DNA of 64,000 nucleotides from an uncultured Rhodospirillales bacterium (GCA_902777205.1 CACYSU010000007.1:29284-93283), one strand, 5' to 3'. Shown: positions 9,122 through 18,480, counted from the first letter of the stretch. Translations and numbers: made by a program. The notes: generated by a model from the letters alone, not told the origin.

Positions 9122-10246
9122 ATGCCCAGAGATTTGACGCACGTCATTTTCGCCGATGAAATCCGTAAAAACCTGTCCGCCGCGGCGCAAAAGGACACGG
9201 AAAAAAACGCCGCCGCGTTCCATATAGGCGCGATCGCGCACGACGCTTTTCTGTACGGATCGCAGCCAAAGCTGGCGACGAAACTGCATGGCGGGCTGGG
9301 CGACGACACGCGCGCCGTCATGATTGAAATGATGGACAACGTGCGCGCGGAAAAGGATCCCGAAAAACAGGCGATGAAAAAATCGTTCGTCTATGGTTTC
9401 ATGTCGCACGCGGCCGTGGATACGACGTTCCACCCGTTCGTATATAGCGTTTCGGGCAGTCAGGTTCCCGAAAACAACCCCGACCAAAAACACGTCGATC
9501 TGGCGAAAACGCGCCACCGTTACATCGAAACGTGGCTGGACGTGCATTTTCTGCGCGAAAAGGGATTGTCGCTGGACACGTTCAAACCGTTCAAGCAGGT
9601 CGCGAACGACAAACGAACCAACGTCGTCGTCCCGTCCTTTTTCTGCGAAAGCTATGAAAAAGCGTACGGCATTGATCAGGATCTGACGCCCGTTTTCAAA
9701 AACAGCATGAAAATGCAGCTGTTCATCGGCCGCGTGACGCAAAACCAGCCGCTGGGCAAAGCTTTGCGCGCGCTGGACAACGCGTTGGACGGGCGGCTGG
9801 GGCTGGCCGTTTCCGGTTTTTATCAGGCCGACCGCGCGATGCCGCCGATCTTAAAAGACTTTGAATCCTACAAACATCCCGTGACCGGCCAAAACATCGT
9901 TCAAAGCCTGCGCGGTTTGACGCAAGACGCCGTCGAATGTGGAACGGCCTATATCGCCGCCGCCGAAAAATACATCAAAGACGGCGTCAGAAAGGCGTTT
10001 TTAAAGGCCGTCCCGAACTGCAATCTGGACACGGGCGTTGAAAACACGAAACTGGCCGACATCAAACTGGCCACCCCCGCCGATGTTGAAAAACTGAAAG
10101 GCGAAAAGATCAAAGCCTTTATGCGCAAAGGGTTCAAAGCTTTTCCGTGCGGGGCGCGCAACGTTCAAAACGAACGCCGCAAACAGGCGGACAACGCCGG
10201 AACAACGTTGACGCAGGCGTTGAAAAAGCGGCAGAATTTCCGCTGA
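9122..10246 (+). CDS. Zinc-dependent phospholipase C-like protein
   Basis: The 374-residue protein resembles the zinc-dependent phospholipase C/S1-P1 fold: PRDLTHVIFAD at the start, HIGAIAHDAFLYG (residues 35-48), and YGFMSHAAVDTTFHP near residue 98. The His and Asp residues in these helices would bind metal. No signal peptide is visible, so it would be cytosolic unless exported by another route. Substrate is unknown. AAGGAG sits before the ATG. It converges on the HPPK-DHPS gene with a six-base gap. Confidence 0.75.
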   Translation: MPRDLTHVIFADEIRKNLSAAAQKDTEKNAAAFHIGAIAHDAFLYGSQPKLATKLHGGLGDDTRAVMIEMMDNVRAEKDPEKQAMKKSFVYGFMSHAAVDTTFHPFVYSVSGSQVPENNPDQKHVDLAKTRHRYIETWLDVHFLREKGLSLDTFKPFKQVANDKRTNVVVPSFFCESYEKAYGIDQDLTPVFKNSMKMQLFIGRVTQNQPLGKALRALDNALDGRLGLAVSGFYQADRAMPPILKDFESYKHPVTGQNIVQSLRGLTQDAVECGTAYIAAAEKYIKDGVRKAFLKAVPNCNLDTGVENTKLADIKLATPADVEKLKGEKIKAFMRKGFKAFPCGARNVQNERRKQADNAGTTLTQALKKRQNFR

Positions 10247-10252
10247 TCCCGT

Positions 10253-11485
10253 TTAAAAAAACTGGTTTTCCGTATGCGCCGCCGCCAACAGGGCTTCGGC
10301 GTGTTCAATCGGCGTGTGAACGCGCAAAATATCGACCTTGTCCGCGATTTTCAACGAAACGGCCAACGTTTCAACGTCTTTGCGCGCGGGCGGTTTCGGG
10401 GTGAAAATCTTCATGAACGATTTGCGGGAATGACCGATCAGAATCCGCAGCCCGAAACGGTGGAAACGTTCCAGATTCTGCAAAACCTGCAGCGACTGGC
10501 ACGCCGTTTTGCCGAACCCGATTCCGGGGTCGAAAATCATATGGCGCGGGTTCAGGCCGTTTTTCAAAAAAACGTCAATCTTGCGTTCCAGCCAGCTTTC
10601 CAAAGCCGGAACCGTCCGCGCGGGCGGCAGGGATTTGATGTCCTCGTCATGCATGAAAACACACAGCTTGTCCGGATGTTCGCGCGCCAAGGCCAGCATT
10701 TCCGGATCGCGGAATCCGTGGATGTCGTTTAAAACGTCGAAACCGTTTTCCAACGCTTTTTGCGCCGTTTCAAAATGATAGGTGTCGATGCTGAACCGCG
10801 CGGAAAAAGGCGTTTTTTTCCGGTTCGCCGTATAGTTGAACACGTCGGACAGGCGGCGCGTTTCCTCGGCGGCCGAAACGGGCGCGGCGTCGGGGCGCGT
10901 CGATTCGGCGCCGACATCAACAAAGGCGACGTGACGGCTTTCCCATTCCTCGGCGTTTTTAACAAAAGCGTCGATCTTGTCGTTTTTGCCGCCGTCGGAA
11001 AACGAATCGGGCGTCACGTTCAAAATGCCCATCATCGCCGGCTGGTGCGTTTTTGAATACAGGTATTCGGGCGCGACGGGTTTGAAAAACGACAACGGAT
11101 CAAGGACGAAAGACCTTTTCAGGCATTGTTTGTGCGGTACGGACAACTCCGGCGTGTCGATGCGTTCGCCGTTGTGTTCGATGATGTCCAGATCAATCAC
11201 GCGGGGCGACCACCGTTCGTGTTCTCCGCGTCCCATGTCCCGCTCGATTTTCTGCAATTCGCGCAGCAGGGAAAACGCGTCCGCGTCCGTTTCGATTTGA
11301 AAAACGCAGTTCAGGTACGGTTTGTTCCAATCGTCCCGCGCCGTGTCGAACAGCAGAGCGGCCGGCGTTTCGTACAGCGGCGACACGCCCGTGACGGCGC
11401 AAATCCCCTTTAAACGTTCCAATGCCGAAAGCAGGTTGTTTTCGCGGCTGCCGTCGTTCGTTCCCGCGGCGATGTATGATGTCAT
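10253..11485 (-). CDS. folKP: Bifunctional HPPK-DHPS (folate synthesis)
   Basis: The 410-residue protein joins two consecutive steps of folate synthesis. Residues 1 to about 150 are 6-hydroxymethyl-dihydropterin pyrophosphokinase: AAGTNDGSRENNL, SPLYETPA, and WSPRVIDLDII with the two metal-binding Asp. Residues from about 160 on are dihydropteroate synthase: GILNVTPDSFSDGG, VDVGAESTRP, DPGIGFGKT and GHSRKSF. I chose the ATG at 11485 (GGA seven bases before it), because the reading frame upstream of it looks non-coding. Confidence 0.93.
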   Translation of the reverse strand: MTSYIAAGTNDGSRENNLLSALERLKGICAVTGVSPLYETPAALLFDTARDDWNKPYLNCVFQIETDADAFSLLRELQKIERDMGRGEHERWSPRVIDLDIIEHNGERIDTPELSVPHKQCLKRSFVLDPLSFFKPVAPEYLYSKTHQPAMMGILNVTPDSFSDGGKNDKIDAFVKNAEEWESRHVAFVDVGAESTRPDAAPVSAAEETRRLSDVFNYTANRKKTPFSARFSIDTYHFETAQKALENGFDVLNDIHGFRDPEMLALAREHPDKLCVFMHDEDIKSLPPARTVPALESWLERKIDVFLKNGLNPRHMIFDPGIGFGKTACQSLQVLQNLERFHRFGLRILIGHSRKSFMKIFTPKPPARKDVETLAVSLKIADKVDILRVHTPIEHAEALLAAAHTENQFF

Positions 11486-11604
11486 GGCAAAATCCTTTTT
11501 TCCCGAATGTAAAAGGATTTGAAAAAAAGTCAAATCCGGTTTTTTGCTCTCGTCGTTTCCGGAAAAAGTATGATATAAGAAAACCAAAACCGCGCGGAGG
11601 ATTC

Positions 11605-12162
11605 ATGCGATTTTTACTGATTTTGTCCCTGATGCTGTGCGCGCCGTCGCCCGCGGCGGCCGTCAACGCGCTGGATCAGGGGCGGGGGTGCGAAAAAAGG
11701 CTGCTGTCCCTGATCGACGGGGCGCGCAACACGATCGACGCCGCCGTTTACGCCGTCAACCGCGAATCAATCGTCAACGCGCTGGTCAAAGCGCACGGCC
11801 GCGGCGTCACCGTCCGCCTGCTGACCGACCGCGCGCAGCTGGCCGCGGTGAAAGACACCAGCGTCATCGACCGGCTGGCGGCCGCGGGGATCGAGGTGCG
11901 CGCCCACACGTCAAAGGGGCTGATGCACGCCAAAATCGCCGTGTTCGACGGAAAATCGGCGATCAGCGGTTCGTTCAACTGGACGGATTCGGCCGTCGAA
12001 CGCAACAGCGAAGTGTGCAACCTGTTCATCGACGCCCCCGACGACGCGGCGCGGCATCAACGGCTGTTCGATAAACTGTGGCGGCAAAACAGCCGTGAAA
12101 AATCGGACAGGTGGCTGAAAATGCGCGGGCGGTGCGGCGACATTCCGCTGTTAAGGACGTGA
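11605..12162 (+). CDS. Secreted phospholipase D-like nuclease (Nuc type)
   Basis: A signal peptide (cleavage near AAA, about residue 20) leads a single PLD domain. The HKD motif is HAKIAVFD, followed by SGSFNWT; with one HKD per chain it would work as a dimer, as Nuc of Salmonella does. At 185 residues it matches the small Nuc-type endonucleases. The product is probably periplasmic. GCGGAGG precedes the ATG. hydE starts four bases after the stop, so the two are likely co-transcribed. Confidence 0.85.
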   Translation: MRFLLILSLMLCAPSPAAAVNALDQGRGCEKRLLSLIDGARNTIDAAVYAVNRESIVNALVKAHGRGVTVRLLTDRAQLAAVKDTSVIDRLAAAGIEVRAHTSKGLMHAKIAVFDGKSAISGSFNWTDSAVERNSEVCNLFIDAPDDAARHQRLFDKLWRQNSREKSDRWLKMRGRCGDIPLLRT

Positions 12163-12165
12163 AAA

Positions 12166-13209
12166 ATGGAAAAGCTGATTGAAAAAGCGGAAAAGACACA
12201 TTCCCTGACCCGCGACGAGCTGGCCGCGCTGCTGCGGTGCGACGACGAAACGGCGCGAAAGCTGTTCGCCGCCGCCGATCGGGTGCGCGCGGCGTTTGTC
12301 GGCGACGACGTGCAGCTGCGCGGGCTGATAGAATTTTCCAACCATTGCCGCAACAACTGCCTTTATTGCGGCATCCGGCGCGGCAACCGACAGGCGAAAC
12401 GCTACCGGCTGGATCCGGAAATCATCATCGCGCACGCGGCCGCCGCGGCGAAACTGGGGTTCAAAACCGTCGTCATGCAGTCGGGCGAAGACGTTTGGTT
12501 CACCACCGACCGTTTGACGCATATCATCCGCGCGATCAAAGACATGGATATGGCCGTCACGCTCAGCATCGGCGAAAAATCGTACGAGGAATACAAGGCC
12601 TACCGCGACGCGGGGGCGGACAGGTATCTGCTGCGCATCGAAACGACGGACAAGGATTTGTACCACCGGCTCGACCCCGAAATGAGCTGGGACAACCGCC
12701 GCCGCTGTCTGGTCGATTTAAAGCGGCTGGGGTACGAACTGGGGTCGGGTTCCATGGTCGGCCTGCCCGATCAAAGCATCGAATCCATCGCCGACGACAT
12801 TTTGTTTTTCAAGGAAATCGGCGTCGATATGGCGGGCATCGGCCCGTTCATCCCGCACGAACAAACACCGCTGGCGAACGCGAAAGGGCGCGAATTCGTC
12901 CTGTCGCTGAAAACGATGGCGTTGACGCGGCTGCTGCTGCCCGACATCAACATTCCCGCGACGACCGCGATGGAAACGCTGAACCCGAACGGGCGGATCA
13001 TCGCTTTGCAAAGCGGGGCGAACGTCGTCATGCCGAACGTGACGACCGGCGAATACCGGAAAATGTACGAACTCTACCCCGGAAAGATTTGCGTCAACGA
13101 CACGCCCGTGCATTGCCGCACCTGCATCGAATCAAAGATCCGCGCGATCGGCCGGTCGATCGGGACGGGAAAGGGATTCCGCGGCGAATATTTGAAAAAG
13201 CGGCAATAA
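12166..13209 (+). CDS. hydE: [FeFe]-hydrogenase H-cluster maturase HydE (radical SAM)
   Basis: The 347-residue protein is a BioB-type radical SAM enzyme. IEFSNHCRNNCLYCGIRR carries the CxxxCxxC of the SAM-binding [4Fe-4S] cluster (about residues 60-67). RYRL, MQSGED, RIETTD, GSGSMVGLPDQ and PFIPHEQTPLA match HydE. It acts with HydF and HydG on the dithiomethylamine-bridged cluster of [FeFe] hydrogenase, a marker of anaerobic H2 metabolism. No hydF, hydG or hydA is in this window. PylB is a relative but the motifs favour HydE. Confidence 0.88.
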   Translation: MEKLIEKAEKTHSLTRDELAALLRCDDETARKLFAAADRVRAAFVGDDVQLRGLIEFSNHCRNNCLYCGIRRGNRQAKRYRLDPEIIIAHAAAAAKLGFKTVVMQSGEDVWFTTDRLTHIIRAIKDMDMAVTLSIGEKSYEEYKAYRDAGADRYLLRIETTDKDLYHRLDPEMSWDNRRRCLVDLKRLGYELGSGSMVGLPDQSIESIADDILFFKEIGVDMAGIGPFIPHEQTPLANAKGREFVLSLKTMALTRLLLPDINIPATTAMETLNPNGRIIALQSGANVVMPNVTTGEYRKMYELYPGKICVNDTPVHCRTCIESKIRAIGRSIGTGKGFRGEYLKKRQ

Positions 13210-13220
13210 CGCCGCTTTTT
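13195..13220 (+). terminator. Terminator overlapping the end of hydE
   Basis: Ten-base arms (13195-13204, 13211-13220) rich in A/T at the base enclose a six-base loop. The stem begins inside the last hydE codons. With A on one side and T on the other it can end transcription from both directions. Confidence 0.85.
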
Positions 13221-13925
13221 TCATTTCTTCAACCGTTTCAGCCGTTTTTTCATTTTAAAAACGAAATGCCACCACCGGTCGGGAATCGTTTGCCGGACTT
13301 TAATGTCTTTGACGGCCGTGCGCAGGACACGGGCGTCATGCGGCGGAATCCCGCCGGCCTTTTTGTAATTAAACGACAGTTTCAGGATGTGTTCGCCGAT
13401 CGCTTCCTCGCGCCGGTCGTCGGCGACCGCGATGTACAGCAGGTCGATGTTCTTGTCCGGAAAACGGGCGGCGATCTTGTCGTATCCTTTTTTCAGCGTT
13501 TCCGCGTCCGTGGTTTCCGTGTTGGCGGGCGTTTCGACGTAAACGATCAAAATGTCCCCGAAACGGTCGAGATTGGCCATCAAACGGCCGATGCGCCGGT
13601 CGTATTTCGCCCTGATCGCCGGATACGATTCGTCCAGCGGCACGCCCTGCGGAAAATCGTGGTTGAACGTCAGCCCGTTTTTCGTGTCCGTGTAAATGTC
13701 GCAGGGATTGTGTTCGTCCCCGTTCCGTCCGCCCGTGAAAACCAAGTCCTCTTTATTGATGAAATCCGCGAAACCGGATGTCAGGATATCGACGCGCCCC
13801 GAAAAATCCGTGCCGAACAGCCAGTCGAACGGGCAGGACGTGAACTGCAGGTTCATTTTGCGCAGCATTTGCGAACACAGACAGGCCGCGCCGATGCCGA
13901 AAACGAAATCGTATTTTTTCTTCAT
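13221..13925 (-). CDS. DUF1796-family putative cysteine peptidase
   Basis: The 234-residue protein matches DUF1796: a Gly-rich start with Cys (GIGAACLCSQMLRK) and SCPFDWLFGTD soon after, followed by HDFP and later VYVETP. The family is considered papain-like on structural grounds, but its function is unknown. There is no signal peptide. It precedes nothing on its strand and follows ispDF by 12 bases, so it may be the last gene of that transcript. Confidence 0.65.
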   Translation of the reverse strand: MKKKYDFVFGIGAACLCSQMLRKMNLQFTSCPFDWLFGTDFSGRVDILTSGFADFINKEDLVFTGGRNGDEHNPCDIYTDTKNGLTFNHDFPQGVPLDESYPAIRAKYDRRIGRLMANLDRFGDILIVYVETPANTETTDAETLKKGYDKIAARFPDKNIDLLYIAVADDRREEAIGEHILKLSFNYKKAGGIPPHDARVLRTAVKDIKVRQTIPDRWWHFVFKMKKRLKRLKK

Positions 13926-13937
13926 TGCGTCCGCTCC

Positions 13938-15098
13938 TTAAAACCGCACGGTCACGCACGCCTGCGCGGCGATGCCCTCTTTGCGGCCGGTGAAGCCCAG
14001 CTTTTCCGTCGTCGTGGCCTTGACGCTGATTTTCGACGACGAAACGTCCAGCGCGGCGGCCAGCTTTTCCACCATGGGCAGACGGTACGCGCCGATTTTC
14101 GGGCGTTCGCAGATGAACGTCACGTCGGCGTTCAGAATTTGACCGCCCAAACCGCGGATCAAATCGACGGCGTATTTTAAAAACGTCATCGAATCCGCGC
14201 CTTTCCAACGCATATCCGACGGCGGAAAATGCAATCCGATGTCGCCGGATCCGATCGCGCCCAGCAACGCGTCCGTCAGCGCGTGCAGCCCGACATCGGC
14301 GTCGGAGTGTCCTTCCAGCCCGAAATCGTGCGGGACTTGAACGCCGCAAAGCGTGACGAAATTCCCGTCCGTGAATTTATGCACGTCGAACCCCGTCGCG
14401 GTGCGCACGTCGTCCCCGCGGCCGGCCAGCATCGTTTCGGCGCGGATCAAATCGGCCTGCGTCGTGATTTTAAAGTTGTCCTCGCTGCCCGCCGTCAGAA
14501 CAACGTCCAAGCCCGCGCGTTCCGCGACGCAGGCGTCGTCCGTCAGCTCCATCCCTTTGACGGATTCGTGCGCCGCCAAAATGCCGGCGTAGGGGAAGCC
14601 TTGCGGCGTCTGCACGCGGTACAGCCCCGCGCGGTCAACCGTTTTCGTCACGACCGTCCGGCCGTTTTCCGCCGCGCCCGCCTTGATCGTGTCCGTGACG
14701 GGCAAAGCGGGAATCGCGCCCTGCCGTTCGTTGACGGCCGCGATGACGCGGTTGATGACGCCGAAATCGACGAACGGGCGCGCGCCGTCGTGGATCAAAA
14801 CGATGTCGGGGGCTTCGTCTTTCAGGCTTTCCAGCCCCAGACGCACCGAATCCTGTCGGGTCGCGCCGCCGGAAACGGGCGGCAGGACGGGCAGGTTTTC
14901 CGCCGCGCATTTGTACAGCGCCATGTCGTCGGGGTGGATGACCGCGCGGACGGCCGACACCGCAGGGTGGGCGCAAAACACCGCCATCGCGCGGCGCAGC
15001 ACCATATCCCGCCCGATTGTTCTGTACTGTTTGGGCATTTCGCCGCCGAAGCGGTGGCCTCTGCCCGCGGCGACGATGATAACGGCACACTTGACCAT
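13938..15098 (-). CDS. ispDF: Bifunctional IspD/IspF (MEP isoprenoid pathway)
   Basis: The 386-residue protein fuses 2-C-methyl-D-erythritol 4-phosphate cytidylyltransferase (residues 1 to about 225; AAGRGHRFGGEMPKQY, then VLIHDGARPF) to 2-C-methyl-D-erythritol 2,4-cyclodiphosphate synthase (about 230-386; ATGFDVHKF, LEGHSDADVGLHALTDALLGA, GDIGLHFPPSD). The fusion is common in alphaproteobacteria. It supplies isoprenoid precursors, including those for undecaprenyl phosphate. It diverges from dusB. Confidence 0.95.
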   Translation of the reverse strand: MVKCAVIIVAAGRGHRFGGEMPKQYRTIGRDMVLRRAMAVFCAHPAVSAVRAVIHPDDMALYKCAAENLPVLPPVSGGATRQDSVRLGLESLKDEAPDIVLIHDGARPFVDFGVINRVIAAVNERQGAIPALPVTDTIKAGAAENGRTVVTKTVDRAGLYRVQTPQGFPYAGILAAHESVKGMELTDDACVAERAGLDVVLTAGSEDNFKITTQADLIRAETMLAGRGDDVRTATGFDVHKFTDGNFVTLCGVQVPHDFGLEGHSDADVGLHALTDALLGAIGSGDIGLHFPPSDMRWKGADSMTFLKYAVDLIRGLGGQILNADVTFICERPKIGAYRLPMVEKLAAALDVSSSKISVKATTTEKLGFTGRKEGIAAQACVTVRF

Positions 15099-15163
15099 GA
15101 AAGGGACTCCCTGTTAAATTTCACAGCAGATTAAAACAGTTTTTCGTTTTGGAAAAGAGGATA

Positions 15164-16129
15164 ATGCCTTTCGCGCCTTTGAAAATCGGAAACCGCAGCT
15201 TTTCCCCCGTCGCCGGCGCGCCGATGGCGGGCGTGACGGACGCGCCGTTCCGCCAAATCGCGCGGGCGTTCGGCGGCGAATTGCTGTTTACGGAAATGGT
15301 GTTGGCGGCGTCGCTGGTTCACGCGCACCGGCAAACGCGCGAAATGGCCGTGTGCCGCGACATCGACGCCCCCGTCGCCGTCCAGTTGGAGGGAACGGAT
15401 CCCGAAACGATGGCGCGGGCGGCGCAAATCGTCGAATCAACGGGCGGCGCGGCCTTTATCGACATCAATATGGGATGCCCCGTGCCGAAAATCGTCAAAT
15501 CGGGCGGCGGCGCGGCGTTGATGACCGATCCGGAACGGGCGGAACGGATCGTGCGCGCGATGACGGACGCCGTTTCCCTGCCCGTCACGGTGAAATTCCG
15601 GCTGGGGTGGGACGCGGAAAGCGAAAACTTCCTCGATTTCGGCAAACGGATGCAAGACGCGGGGGCGGCGGCCGCGACCCTGCACGCCCGAACGCGCGAA
15701 CAATTCTACGGCGGCGCGGCGGATCAAAGCGCGTTTGAAAAACTGAAGCGCGCGCTGGACATTCCCGTCATCGCCAACGGCGACGTTCGCACCCCCGCGG
15801 ACGCGCGCGAAGTGTTGGAACAAACCGGCGCCGACGCCGTGATGATCGGGCGCGGAATGTTGGGAAAGCCGTGGATTTTGGCGCAATGCGCCGCCGTTTT
15901 GGACGGCCGGACGCCGGACGCCGCGCCGGACGCGGGAAAAACCGCCCTGTCGCATTTCGATTTGATGGAAAAATATTACGGGCGCAAGGCGATTTTTATC
16001 GCGCGAAAGCACATTGCTTGGTATTCTGCGGGAAAAGAGGGCGGCGCGGATTTTCGCAAAGCGGTCAACGAAACGGACGATCCGGCGCGGCTGCGGGATT
16101 TGATACGGGGGTTTTTCAATGCAGAATGA
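15164..16129 (+). CDS. dusB: tRNA-dihydrouridine synthase B
   Basis: This 321-residue FMN enzyme reduces uridine in tRNA. APMAGVTDAPFR, the catalytic-Cys motif INMGCPVPKIVKSGGG, HARTREQFYGG, VIANGDV and MIGRGMLGKPW are all typical of DusB (NifR3). I chose the ATG at 15164; a TTG at 15149 lies upstream. The last 11 bases overlap the Fis-like gene, the classical dusB-fis arrangement. In most alphaproteobacteria the gene is followed by ntrBC instead. Confidence 0.95.
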   Translation: MPFAPLKIGNRSFSPVAGAPMAGVTDAPFRQIARAFGGELLFTEMVLAASLVHAHRQTREMAVCRDIDAPVAVQLEGTDPETMARAAQIVESTGGAAFIDINMGCPVPKIVKSGGGAALMTDPERAERIVRAMTDAVSLPVTVKFRLGWDAESENFLDFGKRMQDAGAAAATLHARTREQFYGGAADQSAFEKLKRALDIPVIANGDVRTPADAREVLEQTGADAVMIGRGMLGKPWILAQCAAVLDGRTPDAAPDAGKTALSHFDLMEKYYGRKAIFIARKHIAWYSAGKEGGADFRKAVNETDDPARLRDLIRGFFNAE

Positions 16130-16409
16130 GGGGCTGGGCGCGGTCGTTGAAAAATATCTGCGCCGTTTTTACGCCGACGCCGCCGAAACGGCCGAACAGG
16201 CCAACGTTTACGATTCCGTCATCGAAGAGGTGGAACGCCGGCTGATCGCCGTGACGTTGGACGTGGCGAACGGCAACCGTTTGAAAACGGCCAAGATTTT
16301 GGGGCTGAACCGGAACACTTTGTTGAAAAAGATGCGGAAATTCGATCTGGACGACAAGCTGGCCGGCGCGCAGCCCCCTTACCCGAACAAAAGGCGGAAA
16401 AGAAAATGA
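16119..16409 (+). CDS. Fis-family DNA-binding protein (NtrC C-terminal-domain type)
   Basis: The 96-residue protein consists of an N-terminal helical region and a Fis-type helix-turn-helix (about residues 45-77): VERRLIAVTLDVANGNRLK, then AKILGLNRNTLLKKMR. The GLNRNTL-KK recognition-helix sequence is the form seen at the C-terminus of alphaproteobacterial NtrC/NtrX. A basic KRRKRK tail follows. It lies between dusB and trkA, where many alphaproteobacteria have ntrB-ntrC-ntrY-ntrX, so it may be what remains of NtrC. It could act as a Fis-like nucleoid protein. Confidence 0.85.
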   Translation: MQNEGLGAVVEKYLRRFYADAAETAEQANVYDSVIEEVERRLIAVTLDVANGNRLKTAKILGLNRNTLLKKMRKFDLDDKLAGAQPPYPNKRRKRK

Positions 16410-17779
16410 AAGTGATTGTGTGCGGCGCCGGCCGCGTCGGTTCGACCATCGCCCGTTACCTGTCCGAAGACGACAACAACGTCGTTTTGATCGACACGGA
16501 CGCCGAACGGCTGACCGAATTGACATCCGCCATGGACGTGCGCCCCGTCGTCGGGTTCGCGTCCTATCCGTCCGTTTTGGAACAGGCCGACGCGCAGGAC
16601 GCCGATATGCTGATCGCCGTGACCGCGTCCGACGAAGTCAACATGGTGACGTGTCAGGCGGCGAATTCCCTGTTCAAAGTCCCCACGAAAATCGCGCGTT
16701 TGCGTTCCAACGAATACACGAACCAGAAATGGCGGCGGTTTTACACGCACGACGCCCTGCCGATCGACGTCGTCATCTCGCCCGAAGTCGAAATCGCGCG
16801 GTCGATCCGGCGCAACATTTCGTTCCCCGGCGCGTTCGAAGTCATCCCGCTGGCGATGGACAAGGTTTACCTGCTGGGCATTCATTGCGACGACGTTTGC
16901 CCCATGATCAACACGCCCCTGCGCCAGCTGACCGAGCTGTTCCCCGATGTCAACGCGGTCGTCGCCGCGCTGGTGCGGGATTCAAAGCTGATCATCGCGG
17001 ACAGCGACACGCGCATTCTGGCCGGCGACGACGTGTATGTCATCGTCCCGTCGGAATCCGTGCGCCGCATCCTGACGCTGTTCGGGCGGGATCAGGAACG
17101 TGCGCAAAGCGTTTTGATTCTGGGCGGAAACAACATCGGGCTGAATTTGGCGCGGTATTTGGAAAAGGCGTCGCATATGCGCGTCACGTTGATCGAGGAA
17201 AACGAGGACCGCGCGAAGTTTCTGGCCGAAACACTGTCGCAGACGACGGTGATCCACGGCGATTTCCTGAACACCGATTTGCTGGAGGAAGCCGACATCG
17301 ACATCGTCGAAACGGTCATTGCCGTCGGTTCAAAGGACGAAGACAACATTCTGGCGTCGCTGATGGCGAAACGCTACGGCGTCGAGCAAACGATTTCCGT
17401 GATTGAAAAACCGCTGTATTCCCAGCTGGTCGTCAATCTGGGCATCGACGTGATCATCGACCCGAAAGACATCATGGTTTCGACGATCCTGCAGCACGTC
17501 CGGCGTGGCAAAATCTACGCCGCCTATTCGATCCGATCCGGTTTGTGCGAAGTGCTGGAGGCGGACGCGTTCGACACGTTTGAATACGCGGGACAGGCTT
17601 TGCGCGACGTGCGGCTGCCCGCGGGGGTCATCATCGGGGCGATCGTGCGCGACGCCGAACCGCTGCCGCTGCGGGGCGACACCGTGATCGAAAGCGGCGA
17701 CCGGCTGGTGCTGTTTTCCGACGCCGAATCCGTCAAGCAGGTTGAAAAGCTGTTTTCCGTCGCGCCGGAGGTGTTCTGA
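16406..17779 (+). CDS. trkA: Trk potassium-uptake regulatory protein TrkA
   Basis: The 457-residue cytosolic protein has two RCK repeats, each with an NAD-binding Rossmann fold (VCGAGRVGSTIAR at residue 4; LILGGNNIGLNLAR near 230) followed by a TrkA-C domain. It gates the TrkH/TrkG channel in response to nucleotides. The channel gene is not in the window. The start overlaps the Fis-like gene by four bases and the stop shares a base with the HAD gene. Confidence 0.95.
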   Translation: MKVIVCGAGRVGSTIARYLSEDDNNVVLIDTDAERLTELTSAMDVRPVVGFASYPSVLEQADAQDADMLIAVTASDEVNMVTCQAANSLFKVPTKIARLRSNEYTNQKWRRFYTHDALPIDVVISPEVEIARSIRRNISFPGAFEVIPLAMDKVYLLGIHCDDVCPMINTPLRQLTELFPDVNAVVAALVRDSKLIIADSDTRILAGDDVYVIVPSESVRRILTLFGRDQERAQSVLILGGNNIGLNLARYLEKASHMRVTLIEENEDRAKFLAETLSQTTVIHGDFLNTDLLEEADIDIVETVIAVGSKDEDNILASLMAKRYGVEQTISVIEKPLYSQLVVNLGIDVIIDPKDIMVSTILQHVRRGKIYAAYSIRSGLCEVLEADAFDTFEYAGQALRDVRLPAGVIIGAIVRDAEPLPLRGDTVIESGDRLVLFSDAESVKQVEKLFSVAPEVF

Positions 17780-18435
17780 TGAAATATCCTTTCCCGTCCG
17801 CCGTCCTGTTCGATTGGGACAACACGCTGATGGACACGACGCCCGTTTTGTTCAAGGCGTTCTGTGTCCTGCGCCGGCACTACAGCCTGCCCGAATGTTC
17901 CATGGACGAATACAGGGCGCGCACGGGGCTGTCTTTGCGCGAAACGTTCCCCGACCTGTTCGGCGACAGGTGGGAGGAGGCGAAACAGGTTTATCTGGAC
18001 GCGTACCGCGCCAACCACCTGAATATGCTGACCCCGTTTGACAAAGCGCGCGAAACGGTCGCTTTCCTGCACGAAAAAACAGGCGGAAAAACCGGTGTCG
18101 TCAGCAACAAAACCGGCACGATCCTGCGCGAGGAAATCAATCATCTGGGGTGGGGCGGATATTTCGCGGCCGTCGTCGGCGCGGGCGACGCGGACAGGGA
18201 CAAACCCGCGCCCGATCCCGTTTACAAAGCTTTGGCCGATATGAAAATCCGCTATGAAAACAACCGGCCGGCCGCGTGCGTCTGGTTCGTCGGCGACGGG
18301 GACGCGGATATGGAATGCGCGGCCGCCGCCGGATGCCTGCCCGTGCGCGTGGCGGACGAAAACAAGGACGGCGCGGACGTTTTGACGGTAAAAAATTGCG
18401 CCGAACTGCTGACAATCCTTTACTCTTACACTTAA
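17779..18435 (+). CDS. HAD-superfamily hydrolase (phosphoglycolate phosphatase-like)
   Basis: The 218-residue protein has the HAD nucleophile motif DWDNTLMDT (Asp15 or nearby), a helical cap, GVVSNKTG as motif II, Lys in DRDKPAPDP as motif III, and VGDGDADMECA as motif IV. It is closest to the Gph type. The substrate cannot be read from the sequence. It shares one base with trkA, so it belongs to the dusB-hflX operon. Confidence 0.85.
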   Translation: MKYPFPSAVLFDWDNTLMDTTPVLFKAFCVLRRHYSLPECSMDEYRARTGLSLRETFPDLFGDRWEEAKQVYLDAYRANHLNMLTPFDKARETVAFLHEKTGGKTGVVSNKTGTILREEINHLGWGGYFAAVVGAGDADRDKPAPDPVYKALADMKIRYENNRPAACVWFVGDGDADMECAAAAGCLPVRVADENKDGADVLTVKNCAELLTILYSYT

Positions 18436-18480
18436 ATGATTTAAAAAGGCGGCGGTTGTCCGTACTTTGAGGGAAAGAAA

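Noticed and set aside
12237..14180. 647-codon plus-strand open frame
   Set aside because: Shadow of hydE in another frame and of the DUF1796 gene in antisense; Arg-rich and without family features.
13938..15098. IspD-IspF fusion as a novelty
   Set aside because: It is a well-known arrangement in alphaproteobacteria.
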